64,000 nucleotides of DNA from CAIYOL01 sp964494805 (GTDB lineage: Bacteria > Planctomycetota > Phycisphaerae > Sedimentisphaerales > Anaerobacaceae), in the NCBI GenBank assembly GCA_964494805.1, contig CAZBST010000004.1, forward strand, positions 124,001 through 188,000. Reading direction: 5' to 3'. Below are positions 1 to 9,286 of the stretch, in pieces (the stretch's first letter is position 1; every line of letters starts with the position of its first letter). Under the pieces are notes generated by a model that saw nothing but the letters and a program-made list of their open reading frames with translations, was not told the DNA's origin and made no database searches. Position numbers and translations under genes: made by a program.

Positions 1-2
1 AT

Positions 3-752
3 GCTTTGGCTGAGATTGAGCACAATTGGAGCGATGATTTGTCCAAGATGTTCGATTATGAAAAACTACTGACAAAAAATTTTTGGGGAAAGTATTATGA
101 GGTAAATCCAGGTGGGCAGACGAGGTTTGCCCGCGGTTCAGCCTATACAAAAATGAAACAACTTTCGCAGGATGTCAATGATGAGCCGCTAACGACCTAT
201 TGGCATAAAAGTCTTATGAAGGCACGGAGTTTATCGTATTGGTTTTATATGCCCCTTACACCCAATCAGGCCGGTGAAGTGATTGATAAGGCATACAAGA
301 GATTTTATACAATGGCTGAACCAGACTTCAATTGGGCTGGAAAACCGAGGGAAATTTCTATAAACTCAATTAAATTTAACTACAGTTATATGGTAGAAAT
401 GCAACTGGATATGCTGGAGCCGATTTATTACAACATCCACAGCGCATATTTTCGAACTATCGCACAGGAAAGAGGTGCTCGGCTCATAGTTGCATTAAGA
501 CGTTATAAGAATAAAAATGGGACTTGGCCGATGAATCTTGATGACGTCCGACCGTTAGCTGAGGAAGAAATCTTTGTTGATCCTACAAATGGCAGTTCCT
601 TCATTTATAAGTTAACAGATGAAGGTTTCATACTCTACAGTAAAGGGAAGAACAATATAGACGAAGGCGGTGGGTACAACTCTGACGACTGGACTATCTG
701 GCCGCCCATTGGGTTAAAATACAGGGTCAGGAAGAAAAAAACAGATGTCTGA
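3..752 (+). CDS. Planctomycete-type hypothetical protein, C-terminal part (cut by left edge)
   Basis: The frame is open to the first base of the window, so only about 250 C-terminal residues are present. A TTG at position 6 could be read as a start, but the residues before it match the interior of the next gene (LAEIEHNW here, IAEIKHDW there), so the true start lies upstream. The whole fragment is collinear with the C-terminal half of the next gene, sharing YEKLL.KNFWG, TYWHK.LMKA, ALRRYKNKNG.WP and DP.NGSSFIYKLTDE. The last part (a WP..LDD turn, DP.NGS, LYSKG..NIDEGG) is a pattern I know from planctomycete secreted or membrane proteins of unknown function. No catalytic motif is visible. Confidence 0.8.
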   Translation, partial: ALAEIEHNWSDDLSKMFDYEKLLTKNFWGKYYEVNPGGQTRFARGSAYTKMKQLSQDVNDEPLTTYWHKSLMKARSLSYWFYMPLTPNQAGEVIDKAYKRFYTMAEPDFNWAGKPREISINSIKFNYSYMVEMQLDMLEPIYYNIHSAYFRTIAQERGARLIVALRRYKNKNGTWPMNLDDVRPLAEEEIFVDPTNGSSFIYKLTDEGFILYSKGKNNIDEGGGYNSDDWTIWPPIGLKYRVRKKKTDV

Positions 753-878
753 CAGCACGACAGTGTATATAACAGATTTAAAAAAACAGCGTAGGGCGGG
801 AGGTCGTCTTATCCGGCCGACTTTATCAATCACGTTTCAGCGGCAAATTTCTAAAAGTTGTTGTGGAAGTTAGGATTG

Positions 879-2462
879 ATGACTGAGCAAGAGCAGCAGA
901 ATAGTCAGTCTAAGATTAAGAAAAAGTTCTGTTTCGCAAGCCGTACCATATGGCTGGCGTGGATCAGCGTTCTGTCACTATTGCTGGCGGCGGGTCTTTT
1001 TTTACAGGCACCATGGAAAGTAACTGGGCTTGTATTAATTTTTCTATTGGCTGCCACTATTTTGCCGCGAGTGTATAGAAAATGGTTCTGGGTGGGGGTC
1101 GGCTGTGCGGCTGTCGCTATCGCAATCTGGGTCTTTTTGCCGGAGGAAACTGAAGGCTGGCGGCCATATACATTTGACAAGGAATTGGCTGGCCTACAAG
1201 CGAAGTACGCGATACCGGACGAGAAGGAAAATGCCGCTGTAATTTACAACGAATTATTGCAAAATTATGACCTTAATTCGCTGTGCGGCGATTTGCTGGA
1301 CAGCGAACTGGCCAAACTGCCTATGCGGGAACCATGGTTGAGCGATGAGCATTCAGAAATTGCAGGGTGGCTGAAAAAACATCAACCGATAATAAATATG
1401 CTGTTGAACGCCTCTAAAATAGAACAGTGCCGATTTCCAATTAATCTCGATGCTGCGGGTATTAGCGATATGATATACCGATTGGGGATGATGGGAAGAT
1501 GGGTATATCTGCTTATTTCGGCGGCAAATAATGATATGGCTGAGGGCCGCATAAATCAAGCCCTTGAAAAATATATCGCCGCACTTCAAATCGTAAAACA
1601 CCAGTACCAGCAACCCTCACTCGTATACTTTACAATTGGGGCCAGTATAGAGGCGTTCTCAACCGACCAGCTCAACAGGTTCATTGTCACAGGTGAGGCC
1701 ACAGAAGAACATCTAAACCTTACCGAACAAGCAATAGCTGAAATTAAACACGACTGGAACTCTGACTGGCCTAGGATTCTCGACTACGAAAAGCTGCTGG
1801 CCAAAAACTTTTGGGGAACGTTTTATGCAGTAAATCCGGAAGGGAAGATAAGATTAAACCCCGGTGCATTAAAATGGGAGACAAGGACGTTGCTTCCGGA
1901 GAGCAAAGAAGACGATTTGGCTAAAACCTATTGGCATAAAAGGCTTATGAAGGCATCAATTATATTACGCTGGTTTTATATGCCTTCTACGCCACAGAAG
2001 GCCGGCGAAATCATTGACGCGGCATACGCGAAATATTATCTGACGGCTGAGTCAGACTACAACAGGGGAAAAGGGCCGAGAGAATTTTCTATAACCTCAA
2101 TCAAATTTAACTACCGTTATATGGTTGGGATGCAGCTTTATATCATGGAGCCATTTTACCGCGGCACCTATCACACATATCTTCAAGCTCTCGCACTACA
2201 AAGAGGCAGCAGGTTAATAGTCGCACTGAGGCGTTACAAGAATAAAAACGGTAACTGGCCACAGAGCCTCGATGATATCAAGCCATTAGCCTTGGAGGAA
2301 ATCTTTGTTGACCCGATAAACGGCAGCTCTTTCATTTATAAATTGACAGATGAAAATTTCACGCTCTATAGCAAGGGTGAAAATGGTATCGACGACAGAG
2401 GCTTATACGACGAAGAAACCGGTGCAGATGACCAGTTAATCTGGTCAGGCGAAAGGTTCTGA
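879..2462 (+). CDS. Hypothetical membrane protein, tandem paralogue of the preceding gene
   Basis: The ATG at 879 is preferred over upstream TTG codons at 858 and 861 because AGGA lies just before it. This gives 527 residues. The N-terminus is cytoplasmic and basic, followed by about three hydrophobic segments (roughly residues 20-90) and a long, probably extracytoplasmic domain. The C-terminal 250 residues are paralogous to the preceding partial gene. They end in the LALRRYKNKNG / WP.SLDDIKP / DPINGSSF / LYSKGENGIDD pattern seen in planctomycete proteins. Function is unknown. The downstream asnS starts 22 bp later and may be co-transcribed. Confidence 0.8.
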   Translation: MTEQEQQNSQSKIKKKFCFASRTIWLAWISVLSLLLAAGLFLQAPWKVTGLVLIFLLAATILPRVYRKWFWVGVGCAAVAIAIWVFLPEETEGWRPYTFDKELAGLQAKYAIPDEKENAAVIYNELLQNYDLNSLCGDLLDSELAKLPMREPWLSDEHSEIAGWLKKHQPIINMLLNASKIEQCRFPINLDAAGISDMIYRLGMMGRWVYLLISAANNDMAEGRINQALEKYIAALQIVKHQYQQPSLVYFTIGASIEAFSTDQLNRFIVTGEATEEHLNLTEQAIAEIKHDWNSDWPRILDYEKLLAKNFWGTFYAVNPEGKIRLNPGALKWETRTLLPESKEDDLAKTYWHKRLMKASIILRWFYMPSTPQKAGEIIDAAYAKYYLTAESDYNRGKGPREFSITSIKFNYRYMVGMQLYIMEPFYRGTYHTYLQALALQRGSRLIVALRRYKNKNGNWPQSLDDIKPLALEEIFVDPINGSSFIYKLTDENFTLYSKGENGIDDRGLYDEETGADDQLIWSGERF

Positions 2463-2484
2463 ACCAAAGAAGAGAGAGCAGCAA

Positions 2485-3996
2485 ATGTCTAACAATAAAA
2501 ATACTTATGTAACAGAGCTGAAGGATAAAACGGGCCAAGAAGTTACACTGGCGGGCTGGTTATATAACAGCCGAGCGAGCGGGAAAATTCAATTTTTAGT
2601 AATCCGCGACGGTACCGGCCTATGCCAGTGCATTGCAGAAAAAGGCAAAATATCTGATGAGCTTTTTGAGCAACTCAAGCATCTTGGTCAAGAATCGTCT
2701 CTGACTATAACCGGCGTTGTCCGGGCCGATGAAAGAAGTATTGGCGGCTACGAATTAGTCGTAACCGATGCGAAAATTATCTCGTCTACGGCCGATTATC
2801 CCATCACGCCGAAATCGCATGGCATCGATTTTCTCCTCAAAAACCGCCACTTACACCTTCGCTCGCAGCGACCGTGGTGCATCGGCGGAGTGCGTCATAC
2901 GCTGGTTAATGCAATAAGGCAATTTTTTAACGATAATGGTTTTACGCTTATAGATACGCCTATCTTGACGGGCGTTATCGGCGAAGAGGCAAGCAGCTTG
3001 TTTGAGGTCGATTATTTCGGAGAATCTGCACACCTGACCCAGACGGGCCAGCTTCATTTGGAATGCGCTGCGATGAGTTTCGGCAAGGTCTATTGCTTCG
3101 GGCCGACGTTCAGGGCAGAGAAAAGCAAAACCCGAAGACACCTTACCGAATTCTGGATGGTCGAGCCAGAAGTGGCCTTTATCGACCTTGATGGCCTGCT
3201 TGAATTGGCTGAAAATTTTGTGTCTTTCATTGTAAAACAAGTTCTTGAGAAAAATCGGGCGGCGCTGAAAACTCTCGGCGCAGATATTGCTTCACTTGAA
3301 AAGATACAACCACCTTTTTATCGCATAACCTACACCGAGGCGGCGGAGATTCTAAAGAGCAAAAAAACGCAGGATTTTCTCGCAGCACAGCTAAATGAAT
3401 TCAAATCGCAAAAGCAGCAGGTTGAGAAAAAGATAAATGAACTTGAAAACGAGGCAAAAGGACAAATAAAACAGTGGCGGCAGGACAAAATAGCAGCAGA
3501 GCTAATTGAACTTCGCAGCGAGCTTGAGGAGATAAATACAAAGATTGAAAACAATACCAAACACGCAAAATTAGCTGCTGAATTTCAATGGGGCAAAGAC
3601 CTCGGCGGCTCAGACGAAACGATTATTTCGCAAATGCACGATAAGCCGATTTTTGTTACCTGCTATCCCAAAGTAGCAAAGGCGTTTTATATGAAGACCG
3701 ACAGAGGCAACAACAAGGTTGTTCTGAATTTTGATATGCTTGCACCGGCAGGCTTCGGCGAAATCATCGGCGGCTCAGTCAGAGAGGACGATTACGACCT
3801 GCTGGTCGCACGAATCAAAGAACAGGGCCTAAATATCGAAAATTATAGTTGGTATTTGGATTTGCGAAAATACGGCTCGGTGCCACATGGTGGATTTGGT
3901 TTAGGCGTCGAACGAACCGTCGCTTGGATTACTGGGGAGAAACACATTCGCCAGTGCATCGCTTTTCCACGTCTTATGGACAAGGTGTATATCTAA
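2485..3996 (+). CDS. asnS: Asparaginyl-tRNA synthetase
   Basis: Class II aminoacyl-tRNA synthetase that charges tRNA-Asn with asparagine using ATP. An N-terminal OB-fold anticodon-binding domain (about residues 1-110, VTLAGWLYNSRASGKIQFLVIRDGTG) precedes the catalytic core. Motif 2 is FRAEKSKTRRHLTEFWMVEPE with its arginine, and motif 3 is GGFGLGVERTVAWITG near the C-terminus. The protein is 503 residues, longer than the usual 430-470. The excess is a charged, coiled-coil-like insertion at about residues 293-365, between TEAAEILKSK and FQWGKDLGG. The rest of the active site reads intact (PIFVTCYPK, KAFYMK). prmC follows 35 bp downstream. Confidence 0.95.
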   Translation: MSNNKNTYVTELKDKTGQEVTLAGWLYNSRASGKIQFLVIRDGTGLCQCIAEKGKISDELFEQLKHLGQESSLTITGVVRADERSIGGYELVVTDAKIISSTADYPITPKSHGIDFLLKNRHLHLRSQRPWCIGGVRHTLVNAIRQFFNDNGFTLIDTPILTGVIGEEASSLFEVDYFGESAHLTQTGQLHLECAAMSFGKVYCFGPTFRAEKSKTRRHLTEFWMVEPEVAFIDLDGLLELAENFVSFIVKQVLEKNRAALKTLGADIASLEKIQPPFYRITYTEAAEILKSKKTQDFLAAQLNEFKSQKQQVEKKINELENEAKGQIKQWRQDKIAAELIELRSELEEINTKIENNTKHAKLAAEFQWGKDLGGSDETIISQMHDKPIFVTCYPKVAKAFYMKTDRGNNKVVLNFDMLAPAGFGEIIGGSVREDDYDLLVARIKEQGLNIENYSWYLDLRKYGSVPHGGFGLGVERTVAWITGEKHIRQCIAFPRLMDKVYI

Positions 3997-4031
3997 GTTC
4001 ATAGTGACGAATTACTACTCCATCAAAACTT

Positions 4032-4904
4032 ATGGCTGACTGGACGATACAGAAGCTGCTGGGCTGGGTTGCGGAATACCTGAAGAACAAAGGTATTGAT
4101 TCGCCGCGGTTAAGCGCAGAACTTCTACTCTCCTATGTAGTGGGATTAAAAAGGATTGAATTATATACGCAATTCGACAGAATTGTCACCCAGCAGCAAC
4201 TGGATAAGTTACACAATCTCGTAGAACGGGCTGGCAAGAAGGAGCCTATTCCGTACATAGTCGGCAAAACTGAATTTTATTCACTGGAGTTGAATGTTAC
4301 TGCCGATTGTATGATTCCTCGTCTGGAGACAGAACTGCTTGTCGAGCGAGCCATAGAATTTTTGCGAAGCCGAAGCGGCAATCAACTTATTTGTGATTTA
4401 TGCACCGGCAGCGGCTGCATCGCTGTGGCCATTGCCCGAAATTATCCCGATTGTCAGATAATCGCAACGGACATCTGCGATGCTGCTTTAAACGTGGCCG
4501 CCAAAAATATCAAAAAACACAATCTCAAGGATAGAATCAAGCTTTTATGCGGCGATTTATTTGACCCAATTGTGCCGCAACTGGATGTTGAAAAATTTGA
4601 TTTGATTGTTTGCAATCCTCCTTATGTAAGTGCCGCTGAGTTTGAAAAACTTGATAAAAACGTGAGGGATTATGAGCCTAAGGTTGCGCTGTTTGCAGGA
4701 GATGATGGGCTGGATATTTACCGAAGGATTATTGATAAAGTCGGACAATTTCTTAAACCCAACGCAGCGTTGATGCTGGAAGTCGGCTACAATCAAGGGC
4801 AGAACGTTAGAGAATTACTTGAGCAGATTAGGATTTTTACTGAAATCACGATTGAAAAGGATTTTCGTGATAATGACCGAATTGCAATTGCGAAAAAGAA
4901 ATAG
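4032..4904 (+). CDS. prmC: Peptide chain release factor N5-glutamine methyltransferase
   Basis: SAM-dependent methyltransferase that modifies the GGQ glutamine of release factors RF1/RF2. Length (290 residues) is typical. An N-terminal helical domain (about 1-75) is followed by PRLETELLVE, the SAM-binding loop CDLCTGSGCIAVAIA, and the hallmark NPPY motif in VCNPPYVS, which binds the substrate glutamine amide. The end of the family is also present (MLEVGYNQG). No strong Shine-Dalgarno sequence is visible before the ATG, and the gene may be translated after asnS on one transcript. prfA is not adjacent here. Confidence 0.93.
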   Translation: MADWTIQKLLGWVAEYLKNKGIDSPRLSAELLLSYVVGLKRIELYTQFDRIVTQQQLDKLHNLVERAGKKEPIPYIVGKTEFYSLELNVTADCMIPRLETELLVERAIEFLRSRSGNQLICDLCTGSGCIAVAIARNYPDCQIIATDICDAALNVAAKNIKKHNLKDRIKLLCGDLFDPIVPQLDVEKFDLIVCNPPYVSAAEFEKLDKNVRDYEPKVALFAGDDGLDIYRRIIDKVGQFLKPNAALMLEVGYNQGQNVRELLEQIRIFTEITIEKDFRDNDRIAIAKKK

Positions 4905-5021
4905 AAAAGCCGAAAAATGGTGTTTTTTGCAAAAAGCAGGATTATTTGGTGAGTTTAACTTATTGTCACAGAAGCAGTTATACAAAAAGGCAGATTTTTT
5001 TCAAAAAATCTGAAAAAAGTG

Positions 5022-5051
5022 TTGACAAATAGTAGCGACTCTTATTATTCT
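5022..5051 (+). promoter_or_regulatory. Sigma-70-type promoter of the PEP-CTERM gene
   Basis: A perfect -35 TTGACA at 5022-5027 is followed by a -10 candidate, TATTCT at 5046-5051 (18-bp spacing) or TTATTC at 5045-5050 (17 bp). The AT-rich stretch upstream fits an UP-like region. About 85 bp of leader follow, ending in AGGAGGAG before the ATG at 5138. Confidence 0.6.
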
Positions 5052-5137
5052 ATTTCTAAGTGGTGAGTAGCTTCAGCTGTGATGTGCTATGCTGGGGAAA
5101 TTAAGGAGATGAGAAGGGTAAAGAGCAGGAGGAGTAT

Positions 5138-5752
5138 ATGATGAGAAGAGTTCAATTTTTTGTATTAGCATTTCTTTTATTGCTTTTCGGCACAACTTCT
5201 TTAGTCAATGCCGGCATTACCGATTGGACCTGTGACGACGACCATGATGGTGTGATAGAGATGACTTATGTGGACCTGATACCGGCCGGTGACGAATATA
5301 TACTTGATGCCAACTGCACACACGCTATTTGGGATAAGGGGCATATAGAGGGCGATTTCACGGTAGATGGAGACCCCACTGTTCGTATCATCGAGGATGT
5401 GCTTAACGGCACAGGCTTTGCATGGACTGACTACCATATTACCATTGGTATGAGCCAGACTTTTTCATTTGTATCTTCAGGTCTCCTTGTGCCAGCTGGT
5501 TGGAATGCGAGCATAATTGGCCCGTCACCTGGGCAGATTCCGAATGATGGTGGTCCGGGCTATGTCGGAGCAATCAACTATGTTAATGCTACGGGAGACG
5601 CTATTAGCGTTGGTGATATCGGCACTTTCGGTTTCAAAATTTCATTCGATGGGAGCATAGCATATTGCACTGAGCAGGTACCGACACCTGAGCCGGCGAC
5701 GATTGGTTTGCTGGGGCTTGGAGCATTGGTGCTTCTAAGAAAGAGTAAATAG
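5138..5752 (+). CDS. PEP-CTERM sorting-signal protein
   Basis: Small secreted protein (204 residues). It has a cleavable signal peptide (about 1-26, ending near LVNAGI) and a C-terminal exosortase sorting signal: PEP, a hydrophobic helix and a basic tail (PEPATIGLLGLGALVLLRK). By family knowledge, such proteins are exported, processed by exosortase/EpsH and placed in the envelope or extracellular matrix. The middle domain is beta-rich with scattered Asp/Gly and has no motif I recognise. A strong RBS (AGGAGGAG) precedes two consecutive ATG codons. The gene is monocistronic, with its own promoter and a hairpin terminator. No exosortase is present in the window. Confidence 0.85.
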   Translation: MMRRVQFFVLAFLLLLFGTTSLVNAGITDWTCDDDHDGVIEMTYVDLIPAGDEYILDANCTHAIWDKGHIEGDFTVDGDPTVRIIEDVLNGTGFAWTDYHITIGMSQTFSFVSSGLLVPAGWNASIIGPSPGQIPNDGGPGYVGAINYVNATGDAISVGDIGTFGFKISFDGSIAYCTEQVPTPEPATIGLLGLGALVLLRKSK

Positions 5753-5774
5753 TATCTGTTAGGTTTACTATATG

Positions 5775-5805
5775 AAAGGGCTCAGAAAATATCCGAGCCC
5801 TTTTT
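5775..5805 (+). terminator. Rho-independent terminator after the PEP-CTERM gene
   Basis: A perfect 9-bp stem (AAAGGGCTC at 5775-5783 and GAGCCCTTT at 5795-5803) encloses an 11-nt loop, and T residues follow. It lies 22 bp past the stop codon. The A/T flanks mean it may also serve the convergent apt gene on the minus strand. Confidence 0.8.
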
Positions 5806-5832
5806 ATTTGTTATTAGTCGTCAGTTGCCCAA

Positions 5833-6360
5833 TTAGTAAAGTATCACCGTTTTGACATCATATCCCCGAAGTTTTTCTCGGCCGTGTAGTTCTGATAATT
5901 CTATAAGAAAAGATATTGCGGTGATTTGTCCGCCTATTTTTTCAATGAGTTTACAGGCGGCGGCCATTGTTCCGCCGGTCGCTAACAGGTCATCGACCAT
6001 TAATACCTTCGCGCCTTTTTTTATGGCGTCGCAATGCACCTGCAATGTGTCGGTGCCATATTCCAAATCGTAGGTTATGCTTTCAGTTTTGAACGGCAGT
6101 TTGCCTTTTTTGCGTATCGGCACAAAGCCGGCGCTGAGTTTTCTTGCGACAGCTGCTCCGAATATAAAGCCCCTGGCCTCGACAGCGGCAACATACCCAA
6201 TATCCGCACCTATAAAGCCATCACATAAAGCATCTATCGCTGCTGCAAACGCCTTTGGGTCGGCTAGTAACGGCGTGATGTCGCGAAATAAAATTCCCTT
6301 TTTGGGCCAATCGGGTATGCTGCGAATGTAACTTTCGAGATTGCTTCCTTTAGTCGCCAT
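5833..6360 (-). CDS. apt: Adenine phosphoribosyltransferase
   Basis: Purine salvage enzyme making AMP from adenine and PRPP. At 175 residues it has the normal length. The N-terminal IRSIPDWPKKGILFRDITPL is the family hallmark. The PRPP-binding loop is VLMVDDLLATGGTM (about residues 118-131), and VEARGFIFG and the flexible-loop region VPIRKKGKLP are present. It follows the sigma factor gene by 49 bp on the same strand, so co-transcription is plausible. Confidence 0.95.
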   Translation of the reverse strand: MATKGSNLESYIRSIPDWPKKGILFRDITPLLADPKAFAAAIDALCDGFIGADIGYVAAVEARGFIFGAAVARKLSAGFVPIRKKGKLPFKTESITYDLEYGTDTLQVHCDAIKKGAKVLMVDDLLATGGTMAAACKLIEKIGGQITAISFLIELSELHGREKLRGYDVKTVILY

Positions 6361-6409
6361 TTATTTTCCATCCATGGTATTGTCACGGGTACTGTTAATC
6401 AGGCACCCA

Positions 6410-7246
6410 TTACTGTTCGTTCATATATTCGTAAAGTTTAGTAAGGGCGCTGCGCTGAATCTGGCGGATTCTCTCTCGTGTCAGGCCTACCTTCTTGCCT
6501 ATCTGTTTTAGTGTCATCGGCTTGCGTCCATCCAGCCCGTAATGCGACCTCAAGACCTCGGCCTCTCTAGGTTCGATTTCATTGAGCAATCCCAAGACCT
6601 TTGTCCGTTCTTCATCGGCAACCAAAGTATCCTCCGGCTTGCCAGCATTTTGGTCCTGCAAAGTTTCCTCGAGTATTCGGTTATCGTCCGCATTGTCACC
6701 ACCGGAGGTATCCCTCACAGAGCTAAGGATTTCGATAATGTGATGTATGATTTTTGCCTTGCGCAGCGGCAGGTGCATTATCTCTGCCATCTCTTCGACA
6801 TCCAGCGTTCTGCCAAGTCTATTTTGGAGTTCCGCTGTAGTATGCCGCCATTGATTGATGAGTGCAACCATATAAGTGGGAATATGTACCGGCTGAACGT
6901 TAGCCAACAATGCACGTTTGATACTCTGCTTTATCCACCAAGCGGCGTAGGTGCTAAAACGGGTTCCATAGTCAGGGTCAAAGTAATCGACAGCTTTTAT
7001 AAGGCCAAGATTACCCTCCTCAATCAAGTCGCCAAGACTCATTCCCCGACCTACGTATTTTTTTGCGATATTAACGACCAGACGCAGATTGCTTCGCACC
7101 AATTGCTCTCTGGCCCGCGGGTCGTTTTCCTCGACGACCAGTTTTCCTAACGAACGTTCCTGCTCGACCGTTAGAAGCGACGCCTCGTCGATCTCCTTCA
7201 GGTATTCTTTTATAGTGATGTCAAATGCTATTGTTTGCTCCTCCAT
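6410..7246 (-). CDS. Sigma-70 family RNA polymerase sigma factor (primary-like, no region 1.1)
   Basis: 278 residues containing region 1.2 (IKEYLKEIDEASLLTVEQE), region 2 (RSNLRLVVNIAKKYVGRGMSL, then EEGNLGLIKAVDYFDP and RFSTYAAWWIKQSIKRAL), region 3 and region 4 (LTRERIRQIQRSALTKL). The acidic region 1.1 and long non-conserved insert of a housekeeping RpoD are absent, so the size fits an RpoS/group 2 type or a short SigA. It directs RNA polymerase to promoters. A GGAG-like RBS lies before the ATG. The gene is in a minus-strand run between rpsA and apt. Which of several primary-like sigma factors it is cannot be settled from the window. Confidence 0.9.
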   Translation of the reverse strand: MEEQTIAFDITIKEYLKEIDEASLLTVEQERSLGKLVVEENDPRAREQLVRSNLRLVVNIAKKYVGRGMSLGDLIEEGNLGLIKAVDYFDPDYGTRFSTYAAWWIKQSIKRALLANVQPVHIPTYMVALINQWRHTTAELQNRLGRTLDVEEMAEIMHLPLRKAKIIHHIIEILSSVRDTSGGDNADDNRILEETLQDQNAGKPEDTLVADEERTKVLGLLNEIEPREAEVLRSHYGLDGRKPMTLKQIGKKVGLTRERIRQIQRSALTKLYEYMNEQ

Positions 7247-7353
7247 CCTGCCTAAAAAGGGCTTTCAACTATAGTTATAAGGTCAAGACCCTACCATTTC
7301 TTGCCGCTCAAGGTATCGGTCAAATATATCCATAGGTTTAGCTGGCCCGGCTT

Positions 7354-7375
7354 CGCCTTCGGCTATGCCGAGGCG
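7354..7375. repeat. Hairpin repeat between rpsA and the sigma factor gene
   Basis: An imperfect inverted repeat (CGCCTTCGGC, loop TAT, GCCGAGGCG) in the 164-bp gap between the rpsA stop and the sigma gene. It has no T-tract on either side, so it looks more like a dispersed palindromic repeat than a classic terminator. The rest of this gap shows nothing clear. Confidence 0.5.
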
Positions 7376-7410
7376 AGTTAAATGTGACAAGCCAACATCA
7401 GCTCTGTCAA

Positions 7411-9213
7411 TTAATTATCGGGCGTCTGCTCTGCATTATCATCACCGTCCGGATGTTCGTTTTCCTTGCTTTTCGGCTCTGCAGCCTGGCTCACATTAGT
7501 ATCAGAAAGAGCCGACGAGACATCCGCAGGTGTTGGCTTCTGGATAGGCTCGGACGCCTGTTCTTCAGCAGCCCACTGCACCCTTCGTAAACTCAATCCG
7601 ATTTTACGCGCCTCAGTATCAACTCTTAGAATCTTAACCTCAATCTCTTCACCCAACTTGACAATATCCTGAGTTTTCTCGATTTTATGGTCGGCAAGTT
7701 CAGAAATGTGCAGCAGCCCTTCCAAGTTGGGTTCAAGTTCAACAAATGCGCCAAAATTGGTAAGCTTCGTCACTGTACCTTTAATAATTTGCCCCGGAAT
7801 ATACTTCTCAGGAATCGCATGAGTCCACGGGTCTTCGGTCATCTGCTTTATTCCCAGAGATATTCGCCGTTTTTCCTCATCGACTTCCAGAACAACACAT
7901 TTTATTTCCTGGCCTTTTTGTAAGGTCTCGCTGGGGTGGCTATACTTCTTTGTCCAACTCATATCCGAAATGTGTATCATCCCATCAATACCCTTTTCTA
8001 TCTCCACGAATGCACCGAAATTGGTCAGACTGTGTACAACGGCGGTAACAATGGTTCCAGCCGGATATTTCTGTGAAGCAATAGTCCATGGATTGGTTTC
8101 GGTCTGCTTCAGCCCCAGTGAGATTTCCTGTTTCTGCTTGTTAACACTTAACACAACTACCTCGATTTCGTCACCCAAATTGAGCATCTCGGAGGGATGA
8201 TTCAGGCGTTTGGTCCAGCTCATCTCACTAATATGCACTAATCCTTCAATTCCATCTTCAAGCCGGATAAACGCGCCATAATTCATCACATTTACCACTT
8301 TTCCCTTTACCTTTGCTCCGATTGGATAGCGCTGCTCAACATCTTCCCAAGGACTAGATGTTTTCTGTTTCAGGCCTAAAGAAATTCTCTCATTTTCCTT
8401 ATCTACACCAATAACAACGGCTTCGATCTCCTGATCAAGCTGCACCATTTCTGACGGATGTGATATTCTGCCCCAGCTTAAATCAGAAATATGTAGCAGG
8501 CCATCCACGCCGCCCAAATCTACGAACACACCGAAATCAGCGATGTTTTTCACCACACCTTTTCGCAATTGACCAACCTCTATCTCCGCCAGAACCTTTT
8601 CCTTGCTGCTCTTGCGTTCTTCTTCAATAAGTTTACGTCTTGATACGACGATATTTCGGCCTTCAACATCAATCTTGAGAATCTTGCATTTCACTTCCTT
8701 GCCGATGAATCTGCTGATATCACCAGGTTTTCTGATATCAACCTGCGAAGCCGGCAAAAACACAGGTACGCCAATATCGACAAGCAAACCACCTTTGATG
8801 CGTCTTATGACCCTACCATCAACAACATCCCCTTCCTTCTTTGTGTCGACGATTACCTCCCAGCCCCTGATGCGGTCGGCTTTGCGTTTTGAGAGCAGGA
8901 TAAGCCCACCTTCAGAATCTGTATCTTCAAGCAGGACTTCAATCTCTTTGCCCGGCGATATCTCATCAGGACTATCAAATTCACTCGCATCGACAACTCC
9001 TTCGCTTTTCAGGCCCACTTCGACAATGACATCATTTCCTATTTGCGATACGATTGTGCCTTTAAGAATAGTCCCAGGCAAACGAGAATCGACCTTTGTC
9101 TTGAGGACTTCTTCGAGAAATTGATTTTCCTTGTCACTGAACATTTTACTGACCTGCTGGTCAATAACCTCTTGCGATAAACCTAACTTGTTAGCTATGT
9201 TTCTATCTACCAT
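7411..9213 (-). CDS. rpsA: 30S ribosomal protein S1
   Basis: mRNA-binding ribosomal protein with six S1/OB-fold repeats in about 600 residues. The first two are divergent (VIVEVGLKSEGVVDASEF; RRIKGGLLVDIGVPVFLPA). Four canonical repeats follow, each with FGAFV-type strands and HISD/HISE.SW (DFGVFVDLGGVDGLLHISDL, NYGAFIRLEDGIEGLVHISE, NFGAFVEIEKGIDGMIHISD, NFGAFVELEPNLEGLLHISE). The C-terminal tail is acidic and disordered. The start is placed at ATG 9213 (MVDRN). A TTG at 9285 would extend it by 24 residues and begin 1 bp after the ispH stop. In either case translation is probably coupled to ispH. Confidence 0.93.
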   Translation of the reverse strand: MVDRNIANKLGLSQEVIDQQVSKMFSDKENQFLEEVLKTKVDSRLPGTILKGTIVSQIGNDVIVEVGLKSEGVVDASEFDSPDEISPGKEIEVLLEDTDSEGGLILLSKRKADRIRGWEVIVDTKKEGDVVDGRVIRRIKGGLLVDIGVPVFLPASQVDIRKPGDISRFIGKEVKCKILKIDVEGRNIVVSRRKLIEEERKSSKEKVLAEIEVGQLRKGVVKNIADFGVFVDLGGVDGLLHISDLSWGRISHPSEMVQLDQEIEAVVIGVDKENERISLGLKQKTSSPWEDVEQRYPIGAKVKGKVVNVMNYGAFIRLEDGIEGLVHISEMSWTKRLNHPSEMLNLGDEIEVVVLSVNKQKQEISLGLKQTETNPWTIASQKYPAGTIVTAVVHSLTNFGAFVEIEKGIDGMIHISDMSWTKKYSHPSETLQKGQEIKCVVLEVDEEKRRISLGIKQMTEDPWTHAIPEKYIPGQIIKGTVTKLTNFGAFVELEPNLEGLLHISELADHKIEKTQDIVKLGEEIEVKILRVDTEARKIGLSLRRVQWAAEEQASEPIQKPTPADVSSALSDTNVSQAAEPKSKENEHPDGDDNAEQTPDN

Positions 9214-9286
9214 AAATTCGAGTTCTAAGTTTCCTGTCTTTCGGCGTTCCCCTTCTGCCCGCGGCAGAATACCAAGGGCTGCCAAT

